64,000 nucleotides of DNA. It comes from Tsuneonella aeria (GTDB lineage Bacteria; Pseudomonadota; Alphaproteobacteria; Sphingomonadales; Sphingomonadaceae). Where the stretch lies: assembly GCF_009827495.1 (NCBI RefSeq), contig NZ_WTZA01000001.1, forward strand, positions 1,178,001-1,242,000. The letters are read 5' to 3'. The notes under the pieces are model-generated. The model did not search any database, was not told the DNA's origin, and saw only the letters and a list, made by a program, of their open reading frames with translations. The translations under genes and the position numbers were made by a program. This document shows positions 27,203 to 36,110 of the stretch, one piece after another (positions within the stretch are counted from its first letter, which is position 1; every line of letters begins with the position of its first letter).

Positions 27203-28377
27203 TTTCCCTAGACGAGGCGCTGGCGCGGATGCTTGCGGTGGCACTGCCACTTGACGCTGAATCCGTCGCGACCGTCGATGCGTTCGATCGCGTGCTGGCC
27301 GCCCCGGTGGTCGCCGCCATAGACGCGCCGCGCGCGGACAGTTCGGCGATGGATGGATACGCGGTGCGCCGTGCCGATTTGTCAGTCATGCCCGCGCGCC
27401 TAGTGGTGGTGGGCGAAAGTTACGCCGGCACCGCAGCGCCGCCCGCCCTTGCCACCGGCAAGGCTGTTCGGATTTTCACCGGCGCGCCGTTGCCTACCGG
27501 GGCCGACCATGTTGTCGTTCAGGAGAACTGCGACCGGGACGGCGACGTTGTAACTGTGCGGGAAGCGGGCGATGGCAACGTACGGCTGCGCGCCGGTGAC
27601 TTTGACCTGGGCGACGTCTTGCTGGCCGCCGGAACGCGCCTGGGTGCCGGTGCGCTGGTGGTCGCTGCCGGAGCCGATCTGGCCGAAGTGAAAGTGGTCC
27701 GCCAACCGTGTGTCGTGATCCTCGGTACGGGGGACGAGCTGGTATCGCCCGGTTCCGCGCGCGAGCGGCCGGGCACGATCCCGGAAAGCCTGTCACCGGC
27801 GCTGGCCGGGCTTGTGATCGCAGCGGGCGGCAAGGTCACACGCCGCGAGCAGCTCGCTGACGATCTGTCCACGCTCACCGCCATCGCAATCCGGGCGATC
27901 GAGGAGGCGGACCTTGTCATCGTGACCGGCGGCGCGTCGGTGGGGGCGCGTGATTTCGCAAAGCCGATGTTCGGCCCCGCGCTCGACTTCGTATTCAACA
28001 AGGTGGCGATGAAGCCGGGGAAGCCGGTGTGGCTCGGCCGGGTGGGCGGCACGCTGGTGCTGGGCCTTCCCGGCAATCCCAGTTCGGCGCTGGTCACCGC
28101 GCGCCTGTTCATGACCCCGCTGGTCGCCGGGCTGGCCGGACGCGATGCGGCTGGCAGTTTGGTCTGGCAGACGGCCATGCTCGGAGCCGAGCTGCCGGCC
28201 AACGGCGCGCGTGAAACATTGTTGCGGGCGCGCTGGGACGGCGACCTGCTGGTCCCGCTCATCAGTCAGGATTCGAGCAGCCAACTGATGCTGGCAAGCG
28301 CCGCCGCGCTGATCCGCCGTCCTGCGAATGCGCCCGCCATCGGGGCCGGCGCGCCCGCTGACTATATGCCGTTCTGA
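27190..28377 (+). CDS. moeA: Molybdopterin molybdenumtransferase
   Basis: 395 residues from a TTG start at 27190 inside the end of moaC. Domain order is as in Moe[17 protein letters not shown] near 45, [18 protein letters not shown] near 95, ILGTGDELV near 177, [11 protein letters not shown] near 240 and [10 protein letters not shown] near 293. It inserts molybdate into adenylated molybdopterin. Its 3' end overlaps the convergent mobA gene by 16 bases. Confidence 0.95.
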   Translation: MAGLISLDEALARMLAVALPLDAESVATVDAFDRVLAAPVVAAIDAPRADSSAMDGYAVRRADLSVMPARLVVVGESYAGTAAPPALATGKAVRIFTGAPLPTGADHVVVQENCDRDGDVVTVREAGDGNVRLRAGDFDLGDVLLAAGTRLGAGALVVAAGADLAEVKVVRQPCVVILGTGDELVSPGSARERPGTIPESLSPALAGLVIAAGGKVTRREQLADDLSTLTAIAIRAIEEADLVIVTGGASVGARDFAKPMFGPALDFVFNKVAMKPGKPVWLGRVGGTLVLGLPGNPSSALVTARLFMTPLVAGLAGRDAAGSLVWQTAMLGAELPANGARETLLRARWDGDLLVPLISQDSSSQLMLASAAALIRRPANAPAIGAGAPADYMPF

Positions 28378-28949
28378 AATGCCATTTCAGCGGCGGCAAT
28401 CGCCGCATGGTCGTTGAGGTTGGCAAATGGATCGCGGCCCGCCACGGGCCATTCGACGGGAACGGCGCTGATGGCTCGCAAAGCGCCCCGCACCGATTTG
28501 TTTTGCCCTGCGGACCATGCTGACAGGCGCGGGAGCTCTGCGACGGGCCAGTAAGCGCATACTGCGTGCCATTGACCCTCAGACGCGGCCACGGTGGCGC
28601 CAAGATTGGCTGCGTCAGATAACCGTACACACAAGTCGTGTGGCAACCATGGCGCGTCGACCGGGGCAGTCACCACACCGTCGAACCCCCTCTCGGCGGC
28701 GTAATCAAGCGCGCCGAGCACGCCGGCCAGCGGCCCGTCTACGCCAGGCCGGTCCAACGCCAACGCGACGCCCGGCGGCCAAGCCATTTGACGCGGTGAT
28801 CGCACGGCCAGCACCACGGGCAGTGCTTGCGTTCGGGCCCAGACCAGCGAGCGCTCCAGCAAGGTCACGCCGCCGATCATGGCCAGCGGCTTGTTCCCAC
28901 CCATGCGCCGCCCGTCGCCGCCCGCGAGGATCGCCAGCAGCGCGTTCAT
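28362..28949 (-). CDS. mobA: Molybdenum cofactor guanylyltransferase
   Basis: 195 residues from the ATG at 28949; the frame is open upstream but that part belongs to the previous gene. The nucleotidyltransferase signature LAGGDGRRMGGNKPLAMIGG lies at 8-27, and VVTAPVDAPWLP near 90 carries the metal-binding Asp. It converts Mo-MPT to the guanine dinucleotide form used by NarG. ATGA overlap with the preceding TauE gene. Confidence 0.9.
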   Translation of the reverse strand: MNALLAILAGGDGRRMGGNKPLAMIGGVTLLERSLVWARTQALPVVLAVRSPRQMAWPPGVALALDRPGVDGPLAGVLGALDYAAERGFDGVVTAPVDAPWLPHDLCVRLSDAANLGATVAASEGQWHAVCAYWPVAELPRLSAWSAGQNKSVRGALRAISAVPVEWPVAGRDPFANLNDHAAIAAAEMAFQNGI

Positions 28950-29680
28950 GTCAGGATGAGCTTTAACCCGGCGATGAACAGCACGGCGGCCAGCAGCCGC
29001 ATCAGCACGGTGCGGCCGACGATCCGCGCGCCCAGCCGCGATCCGATTACGCCACCCAGCGCCACCGCTAGAGCCAGCCACCCGACCCCTTGTGGCAACG
29101 CGCCAACAGCGCCCAGATTACCAGCCAGGCCGGCTGCCGAATTGACAAAGATGAACCCCGCGCTCACCGCCGCCGTGGTGCGCGCCGCCGCCCAGCCGGT
29201 GGCGAGGAGCAGTGGCGACAGGAAAATCCCGCCGCCGGTGCCGGTGAGCCCTGCCAAGAGGCCAAGGCCAGCACCTGCTCCCGCCAGCACCGGCGTGCGC
29301 GGTGCGGCAGGCGCGGCGGTGTGCGGCTTCCACGCAAACTGCGCTGCAGCCACCAGCAGAACCGCTCCCACCAGCGGGCGATAGATTTCCGCTGGCAGGT
29401 CGATCTGTCCGCCCAGGTAGGCCAGCGGCATCGCTGGCAGCGCGACCGACACGAACAGCCGCCAGTCGAAATGCCCGGCCCGCGCATACGTCGCCAGCGC
29501 GATGGCCGATACGACAAGGTTCAGCGTCAGCGCGACAGGCCGCATGATGTCTGGGGCGATCCCCGCCAGCGCCACGATTGCCAGATAAGCCGAGGCCCCG
29601 CCGTGCCCCACCGCACTGTAGAGGATCGCGGCAAGGCCCATCGCGATCGCCAGCGCGGCCAGCACTTCGCCGCTCATCAA
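28946..29680 (-). CDS. TauE/SafE-family membrane permease
   Basis: 244 residues, about seven or eight transmembrane helices, with the family hallmark GHGGASAYLAIVALAG near 27 and the internal repeat GLTGTGGGIFLSPLLLATGWAAARTTAAVSAGFIFVNSAAG near 145. TauE/SafE proteins are exporters of sulfite or organosulfur anions. Lodged in a coupled nnrS-moaA-tauE-mobA operon, it could move an anion linked to molybdenum cofactor metabolism (for example sulfur oxyanions). That is inference. Confidence 0.85.
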   Translation of the reverse strand: MMSGEVLAALAIAMGLAAILYSAVGHGGASAYLAIVALAGIAPDIMRPVALTLNLVVSAIALATYARAGHFDWRLFVSVALPAMPLAYLGGQIDLPAEIYRPLVGAVLLVAAAQFAWKPHTAAPAAPRTPVLAGAGAGLGLLAGLTGTGGGIFLSPLLLATGWAAARTTAAVSAGFIFVNSAAGLAGNLGAVGALPQGVGWLALAVALGGVIGSRLGARIVGRTVLMRLLAAVLFIAGLKLILT

Positions 29681-30690
29681 CCGCCGGTAACGCTCATATG
29701 CCGGGTGCTTGCCGGTCGGGAGAGGTCGAATTGATGGCGCTCGGGTTTGCCGCCGAGCAAGCGGTCAAGCGCTGCCGCGACGGCCACCGGTCCGCCATCG
29801 CGCAGAATGTCGCGCAGTTCGACCTTTTGGTCGTGGCCCAAGCAGCCATAGACGGTGCCCGTGGCAGCGATGCGGATGCGGTTACAGCCGGCGCAGAAAT
29901 TGTGGCTCATCGGGGTGATCAGCCCCAGCCGGATGCCACTTTCTCCGACATCGTAGTAGCGCGCCGGGCCGCTGGTGCGGTGCATGCTCGCGGTCAGCGT
30001 CCAGCCCTGCTGCAAATGCGCCAGAACGGTGTCGAGGGCGAGGTAGCGTTCGGGCCGGTGATCCTCCACCTCGCCTAGCGGCATGGTCTCGATGAGCGTA
30101 AGGTCAAAGCCGCGCGTGCCGCACCAGGCCAGCATGGCGTCGAATTCGTCCTCATTGACGCCCGCCAGCGCCATCATGTTGATCTTGATCGCCAGCCCTG
30201 CCTCGGCAGCGGTTTGAATCCCGCCCAGCACCTGGCCCAGATCACCGCGCCGGGTAATATAAGCAAACCGCTCTGGATCAAGGCTGTCGAGGCTGACGTT
30301 GATCCTTCGCACCCCGGCATCGAACAAGGCGCGGGCATGATGCGCCAGCTGCGTGCCGTTGGTGGTGAGCGTCAGCTCGTCCAGCCCGCTCCCGATGCGC
30401 GCGCCCAGCCGGTCGATCAGCCACATGACATCGCGCCGCACCAGTGGCTCGCCACCGGTCAGGCGGATGCGCCGCACGCCGCGTTCGATCAGAACATGGG
30501 CCAGCGCCAGCATCTCTTCATAGCTCAGTAGGTCACGGCGGGGCATGAACGTCATCCGCTCGGCCATGCAATATCGGCAGCGCAGGTCGCAGCGGTCGGT
30601 CACAGACAGGCGGACATAACTAATGCGCCGGCCGAAGCTGTCGACCATCGGGCGCCGGCTGGCATCAAGGCGGTCGATCATCCGGGTCAT
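29677..30690 (-). CDS. moaA: GTP 3',8-cyclase (radical SAM)
   Basis: 337 residues from the ATG at 30690, inside the nnrS stop. The radical-SAM motif C34-x3-C38-x2-C41 (CDLRCRYC) and LTGGEPLVRRD are in place, and so is the C-terminal second cluster, HNFCAGCNRIRIAATGTVYGCLG. It ends in a Gly-Gly (SVTGG), the tail needed for activity in this family. It performs the first step of molybdopterin synthesis. The frame reads open far upstream over nnrS, but that is not coding for MoaA. Confidence 0.95.
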   Translation of the reverse strand: MTRMIDRLDASRRPMVDSFGRRISYVRLSVTDRCDLRCRYCMAERMTFMPRRDLLSYEEMLALAHVLIERGVRRIRLTGGEPLVRRDVMWLIDRLGARIGSGLDELTLTTNGTQLAHHARALFDAGVRRINVSLDSLDPERFAYITRRGDLGQVLGGIQTAAEAGLAIKINMMALAGVNEDEFDAMLAWCGTRGFDLTLIETMPLGEVEDHRPERYLALDTVLAHLQQGWTLTASMHRTSGPARYYDVGESGIRLGLITPMSHNFCAGCNRIRIAATGTVYGCLGHDQKVELRDILRDGGPVAVAAALDRLLGGKPERHQFDLSRPASTRHMSVTGG

Positions 30691-31862
30691 CGGGCCGGGT
30701 CGCTGATATGCGCGCGCGTCAGAATGGGCCAGTAGAGGACAAGAAACAGCGCAAAGCCGCCCGCCCACAAGGTCGCGGACAAATGAATGGGCGCGATACC
30801 GGCCCAATATCCGGCTGCGGCGATCACCCGCACCACGGCGCCGACAAGTACCAGTGCATAAGCGGCCGTGAGCATAGGCCCGGCAGCCAACGGACGGCCG
30901 GTATGGCCCAGACTTGCGCGGCTCATCACGGCGAGGATCAACAGCCCGGCACCGCCGGCGCCCAGCGCGTGCACTCCGGCCGAACGCGGCAGAGCCGGGT
31001 CGATCACCCCCGACCCCAGCAACAGCAGGGCGACTGGCAGCCACAGATAAGCCAGGTGCAGCACCGCCACCAGCGGATCGGCCAGCGTGCGCCAGCCCTG
31101 CCACCGCGACAGCCGCCACAAATGGGCAGCACCCAGCGCCATCAAGCCCCAGCCCAGCAGCGGCGGGGCGACACCGAACGCCCATAACCCTAGCAACAGC
31201 GCCGTGGCAGCCACTATCACCAGATCCGGCTTTGTCGGCATGACCGGATGCGGCGGGGCCTTGCCGACTTTGACCAGCCAGTTCCGGGTAAAGGCGGGGA
31301 TGATCCGCCCGCCGATCAGGCTCATCAGCACGGCGATCAACGCCAGCCCGGCGCGCCACCCGGTGTCATTATCCGCGATGAGCCTTGCGATCACGGCCAG
31401 GTCCGCAACGCTTGCCGCACCGACGAGGGCCACCGCCAACGCGATCGGCATATTGCGATTGCCTGATGCATTTATTTCGCGCGCGGCAAAACCGGCCACA
31501 ACCAAGAACAGGGTCCCTTCTGCGACCATCGCCATCCCCGGCTCGCCGAAAAGGAACGCGACGCGAACAGCAAGCCAAAGCGCCGCGAGCGCGGCCACAG
31601 ACCAGCCAGCCAGCAACTTCCGGCCGGTCCAATTGGCGATAGCAGTCAGCATGAAGCCTATTACCGCTGCGCCGGCGAACCCGAAGATCATCTCGTGCCG
31701 GTGCCACGCCAGCGCATCGCCAGCTGGAGCAGGCACGTTCGCACCGCTGAACACCGCCGCCCAAAGAGGTAGCGCCACCACCGCCAGCAGCGCCGCGCCC
31801 AGGAAAAATGGTCGGAAAGCGCCGCGCAGTGTCGGCGAGATTGCGGATGAGGCTGAACCCAT
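30687..31862 (-). CDS. nnrS: NnrS family membrane protein
   Basis: 391 residues, about 12 transmembrane helices, with the family's AWHRHEMIFGFAGAAVIGFMLTAIANWTG segment near 50-80 and GGRIIPAFTRNWL near 185. NnrS is a haem/copper membrane protein linked to the nitric oxide response in denitrifiers. No nir or nor gene is in the window, so it may protect against NO produced from nitrite. An FNR-type box centres only ~40 bases before the ATG, and no strong ribosome site is visible. First gene of the nnrS-moaA-tauE-mobA operon. Confidence 0.9.
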   Translation of the reverse strand: MGSASSAISPTLRGAFRPFFLGAALLAVVALPLWAAVFSGANVPAPAGDALAWHRHEMIFGFAGAAVIGFMLTAIANWTGRKLLAGWSVAALAALWLAVRVAFLFGEPGMAMVAEGTLFLVVAGFAAREINASGNRNMPIALAVALVGAASVADLAVIARLIADNDTGWRAGLALIAVLMSLIGGRIIPAFTRNWLVKVGKAPPHPVMPTKPDLVIVAATALLLGLWAFGVAPPLLGWGLMALGAAHLWRLSRWQGWRTLADPLVAVLHLAYLWLPVALLLLGSGVIDPALPRSAGVHALGAGGAGLLILAVMSRASLGHTGRPLAAGPMLTAAYALVLVGAVVRVIAAAGYWAGIAPIHLSATLWAGGFALFLVLYWPILTRAHISDPAR

Positions 31863-31895
31863 GAGAGGAACCTAGTCTTGAAAGGTTCCGAGCGG

Positions 31896-31909
31896 TTGAT
31901 CCAGATCAT
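31896..31909 (-). promoter_or_regulatory. FNR-type box upstream of nnrS
   Basis: Reads TTGATccagATCAT on the plus strand, 9 of 10 to TTGAT-N4-ATCAA; the site is palindromic. Its centre is 40.5 bases upstream of the nnrS ATG, close to the -41.5 class II FNR position. A leaderless or nearly leaderless nnrS transcript would therefore follow if this site activates it. Confidence 0.65.
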
Positions 31910-32241
31910 ATTGTAGAGCCACGGCATGCCCTTCGCGATTTCAAGCAGCCACTTGGACGCCTGCGCACACATGTGGAACGCAAACCGCTCTTAATCAGCG
32001 GGTCCTAGGTTCGAGCCGTAGTGCGCCTACCGTCTTCTCCCCACGATTACATGGTCTTGGCGGGAGCCAAGCGGGCCCCTCCCTTGGAGCTCTTGCGGAC
32101 GTTCAACCGGATTTCTAACGCACATTGGCGCGTGGGCTGGTGCGCGGGTTGGAGGCGAAAACGATGACCACAGACGAGGAGAAAGCCCTGTATGCGGGGG
32201 CTGTGAACTATGCGAACGCGGTGCCCATTTTTGACCGTGGG
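31910..32241. other. Intergenic stretch between nnrS promoter and att copy A
   Basis: Contains the tRNA-Lys-like fragment and otherwise no supported gene. A plus-strand frame from about 32119 to the stop inside att copy A (with MTTDEEKALYAGAVNYANAV at 32164) looks weakly protein-like and could be the tail of a disrupted gene. No family recognised. Confidence 0.3.
31985..32031 (+). repeat. tRNA-Lys-like 3' half (degenerate, probable old attachment site)
   Basis: From the anticodon loop on, the sequence follows a bacterial tRNA-Lys(CUU): CTCTTAATC, GGGTCCTAG, GTTCGAG in the T loop, then an acceptor-like GTGCGCCT and ACC. No 5' half precedes it, and the T stem has one mismatch, so it cannot be a functional tRNA. 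A 3' tRNA half without its 5' half is what integration of a mobile element leaves behind. It lies just beyond the nitrate module, whose right edge it may mark. Confidence 0.5.
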
Positions 32242-32285
32242 TGGTGCCGCTTACAGGACTCGAACCTGTGACCCCATCATTACGA
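32242..32285 (-). repeat. att copy A: 3' half of tRNA-Thr(CGU)
   Basis: On the minus strand these 44 bases run from the anticodon loop (TCGTAA) through the T arm (GGTTCGAGTCC) and acceptor (AAGCGGC) to ACCA, as in tRNA-Thr with anticodon CGU. No matching 5' tRNA half lies to the right. The same 44 bases recur at 60,287 and 62,267. Tyrosine-integrase attachment sites typically cover exactly this part of a tRNA gene. The similarity of copies A and C continues ~215 bases to the right (32,286-32,500). Confidence 0.85.
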
Positions 32286-32774
32286 ATGGTAGAGAGCTCC
32301 GCGTAAAACGCCATAAATATCAACAAGATCGTGCCTAAGGCAGCTGGTAGCCATTTCCCCACCCAAACATGACCCAACCGGAGGAAAGTCCGGATTTTCG
32401 GCATTTCCTAATGAAAGCGCTTTAGCTCAACACGTCACGGTGAACTGACCCGGTCTCTGCCCGGCGAAAGTCGGCTTAGCGCCCTCATGTCGGTCATTCC
32501 GGCGACCCGAGCCAATGCCTAAAAGCTGTCGTTCGTTCATCTTGATAATAGCGGCAGCTACGCGCCCTCATAGCGGCCATAAAGTCAGGCGAGGACAAGC
32601 CTGAAAGCTGCCGTTCCAAAGTTTCGTCTGATTGAGGAAAATAAGCCTTCAATCGCAGTAGGTCGGAAAATGTTCTTCGCGATGCGTTTTGGTCGCTGAA
32701 GTGAGGCGCATCAAATCCTCGTTAAGCTCGGCTTTGCCGTAACGTGACCGTGCACGAATTAGATTGCTCCTTCC
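32286..32774. repeat. Non-coding arm adjoining att copy A
   Basis: The first ~215 bases are a diverged direct copy of 62,311-62,525; for instance both contain AAAGTCCGGA, CGGCATTTCCTA/CGGCGTTTCCTA and TGACCCGGTCTC. The rest holds short repeats of the AGCTGTCGTTC / AGCTGCCGTTCC kind and no open frame I would call a gene. Confidence 0.6.
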
Positions 32775-34361
32775 TTATGATTTTCGGATGAGCACCACCC
32801 CAGCAATCACAAGCGCGCCGCCAGCCAGAAGCCAGGATTGATCGACAAGCAATGCGCTAGCCACGATCAATGCGGCAGCTAGAGGGCCTTTCAAGGACTG
32901 ACGCTCATTGCGAAGTCCTGCGAGTTGCTCGACACTGAGCGGATCGAGCTGAACCGGCACATATCCTGACTTTGCGATCGAGTTCGCAGTGGCAAGTATG
33001 TCGGGCAAGGACGCCGACAACCCCAGCAGCTGACCGCGAAGTTTCTTCAAACCCGACCGAGCGCTAGCGAGCGAGAACCGCTCGGCGAGAAGCTCCGTCA
33101 TGATCGGCCGGGTGTCCTCGGCAATGTTATAGTCGGGTGCCAGTGATCGGACGACACCCTCTGCCGTAAGCAAGGTACGCAGAAGGATAGCCAGATCGGG
33201 TGGCAGGACCAGTTGATAATCCCGCAAAAGATCGAAAACGCGGGAAAAAATTTGCGAGAACTCGATTCCAGAAAGCACGGTCCCCCTGAACTCTCCGATC
33301 AAATGATCGAGATCCACCGCGAGCGCATCGCGATCCACCTTCGGCGCCCCCGCCCATGCGAGCAGGACATCCGCGACTTCGCTCGTTTCCTCGCCAGCGA
33401 TCGCAAGCACGAGCCGAACGATCTCGTCGCGCCTCGTCTTGGTGAGAGTCCCGACTGATCCGAAGTCGATGAAGCCGACATCCTGCTCGCCGATCAGGAA
33501 GACGTTACCGGGATGGGGGTCGCCGTGAAATTCGCCGTTCAGGATGATCATCCGCAGGACAGCGTTGGCATAGCTTTTAGCGAAGGCCGCCACCCACGGG
33601 TCGCCCGATGGGCTGCCCAGCGAAGACGCGGGCCTGCCGTACAGGCGTTCCTGAACGTTCACCCGCAGCCCGGTCAGTTCCCAATGAATGGCCGGGGTCC
33701 TGACGCCGATGGTTTCGAGATATGCGCCGATCCGCTCGCAGGCTCGGGATTCCGCAGCGAGGTCCATCTCCCAGGCAAGATTGCGGCCGAAGGTCCGCAG
33801 AAACTCGACTGGCCGGTAGCGCGCGATGTCCGGCGACCGTGCTTCCACGATCCCGGCAAGGCGTATAAGGAGGCGCACATCGGCTTCCATCCGCGCGGCG
33901 GTGCCCGGGCGGCGAACCTTCACGATGACCTCGCTACCGTCTCGCAGCTTGGCGGAATAGGTCTGTGCAATCGAGGCGGACGCCAAAGGCTGTTCGTCGA
34001 ATTCCGCAAAGTCGTTCCGCCAGTCCTCACCCCAGCTTGAAGCAAGTACGGGCTCGATATCTGCGAAGCGCACTGGCGACACCTGATCGTGCAGGGTTGA
34101 GAATGCAGTGATCCAGTGTTCGGTAAACAGATCGCTTCGGGTGGCGAGGAGCTGCCCCAGCTTTATACCAACTGGCCCGATGTCACGAAGGAACGCGACA
34201 ACTGCGGCCGGGCGAAATTCGCGAGGGTCGATGACATTGTTCGAAGAGGGAATAAACCCGAGGGCTCCGGCGAGATTCTTCGCGCCGTGCCTCATTAGGA
34301 TTTGGCCGATCTCCGCGGCGCGAGCGATGCTGCCGATAGGCTTATCCGGGGGCGATGCCAT
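32775..34361 (-). CDS. UbiB/ABC1-type atypical kinase
   Basis: 528 residues from the ATG at 34361, next to the MarR stop. The UbiB hallmarks are present: GPVGIKLGQLLATRSDL (KxGQ motif), the Ala-rich nucleotide loop PLASASIAQTYSAKL, VIVKVRRPG with the catalytic-lysine equivalent, HGDPHPGN and the DFG-type VGFIDFGSVG. A C-terminal double transmembrane anchor follows (LAAALIVASALLVDQSWLLAGGALVIAGVVLI). The family aids ubiquinone synthesis or lipid transport in an ATPase-dependent way. A copy beside a MarR/efflux locus is probably a paralogue of the housekeeping gene. Confidence 0.85.
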   Translation of the reverse strand: MASPPDKPIGSIARAAEIGQILMRHGAKNLAGALGFIPSSNNVIDPREFRPAAVVAFLRDIGPVGIKLGQLLATRSDLFTEHWITAFSTLHDQVSPVRFADIEPVLASSWGEDWRNDFAEFDEQPLASASIAQTYSAKLRDGSEVIVKVRRPGTAARMEADVRLLIRLAGIVEARSPDIARYRPVEFLRTFGRNLAWEMDLAAESRACERIGAYLETIGVRTPAIHWELTGLRVNVQERLYGRPASSLGSPSGDPWVAAFAKSYANAVLRMIILNGEFHGDPHPGNVFLIGEQDVGFIDFGSVGTLTKTRRDEIVRLVLAIAGEETSEVADVLLAWAGAPKVDRDALAVDLDHLIGEFRGTVLSGIEFSQIFSRVFDLLRDYQLVLPPDLAILLRTLLTAEGVVRSLAPDYNIAEDTRPIMTELLAERFSLASARSGLKKLRGQLLGLSASLPDILATANSIAKSGYVPVQLDPLSVEQLAGLRNERQSLKGPLAAALIVASALLVDQSWLLAGGALVIAGVVLIRKS

Positions 34362-34365
34362 GATT

Positions 34366-34857
34366 TTACTCAGCCCCGGCCCGGAGTTGGTCCAGATTTT
34401 TCGATACCCTTTCAAGAATCTGCTGCAACGTTCGCTTCTCGTCGGCGGCAATGTCGCGCCAAAGCAGATCATGAAGCCTATCCGCGGAGCCTCTCAGTTC
34501 GGGCAGCAGATCGTCAAGCTGCTCCGTGAGGATGAGCTGCCACGCTCGCCGATCCGTCTCAGCTCGAAGTCTTTTCATCAGCCCGCGTGCGCAAAGACCT
34601 GCAACCACCTGGCCGATGGTCGCTGATTCCAGTTCCAGTTTCTTGGCGATTTCAGCCTGCGTAAGGGCAGGATCGCGAAGAAGTTGTCCGATGATCCTCC
34701 ACTGTGTCTGATTGAGACCGATCCTGGCGACCCTCGCATCGTACACTCTGCGCGCGCCGCGACTGATCTCGTCCATAAGATAGAGAATGCGGTCATCATC
34801 GTTGATGACCTTCTGCCGACGCTGAGACCGTGACATGGTATCTGGTTTTTCATCCAT
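34366..34857 (-). CDS. MarR-family transcriptional regulator
   Basis: 163 residues, winged-helix MarR fold: TQWRIIGQLLRDPALTQAEIAKKLELESATIGQVVAGLCARGLMKRLRAETDRRAWQLILTEQ, the usual helix-turn-helix plus wing with the D-x-R-A/R pair. It is divergent from the EmrA/EmrB/outer-membrane operon (126-base gap). A candidate operator sits in this gap and again before the hydrolase gene at 40,475. Probably represses efflux and hydrolase genes until a ligand binds. Confidence 0.9.
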   Translation of the reverse strand: MDEKPDTMSRSQRRQKVINDDDRILYLMDEISRGARRVYDARVARIGLNQTQWRIIGQLLRDPALTQAEIAKKLELESATIGQVVAGLCARGLMKRLRAETDRRAWQLILTEQLDDLLPELRGSADRLHDLLWRDIAADEKRTLQQILERVSKNLDQLRAGAE

Positions 34858-34901
34858 AGCGCTGTGTAGTCGGATAGCCTCGGATGCCCAAATGCAAACT
34901 G

Positions 34902-34918
34902 CTAAATGCCTTTACTAT
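34902..34918 (-). promoter_or_regulatory. Candidate MarR operator, copy 1
   Basis: The minus strand reads ATAGTAAAnnnATTTAG, partly palindromic. The same 17-base pattern, identical outside the central three bases, occurs at 40,503-40,519. It lies 44 bases before the MarR ATG and 64 bases before the EmrA ATG, a usual place for a divergent MarR site. Confidence 0.55.
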
Positions 34919-34982
34919 CTGACTCACGGCTCATAGGGCGCGAGACGCGTTCACCTTTTACTGAGGCTGCCGAAAGAGTCAG

Positions 34983-36110
34983 ATGACCGATAACTCCAAC
35001 CAACCGGAGCAGGAGGGCACAACCCCAACGAAACCGCAATCGCGGCGTGGCTTGCGCATCGTGCTAATCATCGTTGGTCTTGCCGTGCTGCTTGGCGGGA
35101 TCTGGTGGTACTACCGGCACGTAACCTACGGACAGTACATGCAGACGACCGATAACGCCTATGTCGCTGCCGACAGCGTCGTTATCTCTTCCAAGGTAGC
35201 GGGATACGTCGAAGAGGTCTTCGTGGGGGAGAACGAGCAGGTTGCTCGCGGCGGAGCCCTCGTACAACTGGATCTGCGGGATTATCAGGCGCAAGCGCAA
35301 CAGGCGCGCGCACAGATCGCTGCGACCCTGGCCGGTGCCGACACAATCCGTTCTCAGGTAGCCGAACAGGATGCAGCCATTCGCCAGGCGCGGGGCCAAC
35401 TCGCCGCCGCGCGCGCAGCACTGGACCTCGCGAACGACCAGGTGGCGCGATATCGGCCCCTTGCCGCGACAGGAGCCGAACCGCGGGAAAAGCTCGACCA
35501 GTATGAGGCGCAGGCGCGGCAAGCGCGGGCCGAACTCGTCGCCGCGCAGGCGGCGGTGGCTGCCGCGACCGCGCGCCGAGGGACCCTGTTCGAGCAGATC
35601 AACCAGACCCAGGCGCAGGCGGACGCTGCTCGCGCTCAGCTGGAAACAGCCGACCTTACGGTTGAATCGACCTTGCTGCGCGCCAGCAAGGCCGGCCGCG
35701 TCGGCGATCTCTCGGTGAGGGTGGGCCAGTTCGTGCAACCGGGTCAACGTTTGATGACGGTGGTTCCGGTAAGGGCGATCTACGTGACGGCAAACTTCAA
35801 GGAAACGCAGGTCGGCCTCATCCGGGCCGGCCAGAGCGTCAGGCTCGAAGTTGACGCCCTGCCAGACCTTGAGATCGCGGGACGAGTGGACAGCATATCG
35901 CCGGGAACGGGCGCGGAATTTTCCATCCTCCCCCCCGAAAATGCCACCGGCAACTTTACCAAGATCGTTCAACGGATACCCGTCCGCATCGCTATCGATG
36001 CTCCCCCTGAAGTGCGGCGTCTGCTCGTTCCCGGGATGTCGGTAGTGGCTACGGTCGACACCCGGAATGCTGCCGGCGAATTGGAAGAGATCTCGAGTCG
36101 GACTCAATGA
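34983..36110 (+). CDS. EmrA/HlyD-type periplasmic adaptor
   Basis: 375 residues: one N-terminal transmembrane anchor (LRIVLIIVGLAVLLGGIWWYYR, 24-45), then the membrane-fusion domain starting TTDNAYVAADSVVISSKVAGYVEEVFV, a long alpha-hairpin (100-220, QARAQIAATLAGAD..), and the beta-barrel part (VTANFKETQVGLIRAGQSVRLEVDA). It bridges the inner-membrane MFS pump and the outer-membrane channel. The stop overlaps the next ATG. Confidence 0.9.
   Translation: MTDNSNQPEQEGTTPTKPQSRRGLRIVLIIVGLAVLLGGIWWYYRHVTYGQYMQTTDNAYVAADSVVISSKVAGYVEEVFVGENEQVARGGALVQLDLRDYQAQAQQARAQIAATLAGADTIRSQVAEQDAAIRQARGQLAAARAALDLANDQVARYRPLAATGAEPREKLDQYEAQARQARAELVAAQAAVAAATARRGTLFEQINQTQAQADAARAQLETADLTVESTLLRASKAGRVGDLSVRVGQFVQPGQRLMTVVPVRAIYVTANFKETQVGLIRAGQSVRLEVDALPDLEIAGRVDSISPGTGAEFSILPPENATGNFTKIVQRIPVRIAIDAPPEVRRLLVPGMSVVATVDTRNAAGELEEISSRTQ

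Noticed and set aside
31087..31875. Plus-strand frame of 262 codons
   Set aside because: Antisense to nnrS, rich in Ala/Pro/Ser as expected of a shadow frame.
32242..32320. Functional tRNA-Thr gene at att copy A (likewise B and C)
   Set aside because: No copy has a D arm or a pairing 5' acceptor and anticodon strand; only the 3' half is present.
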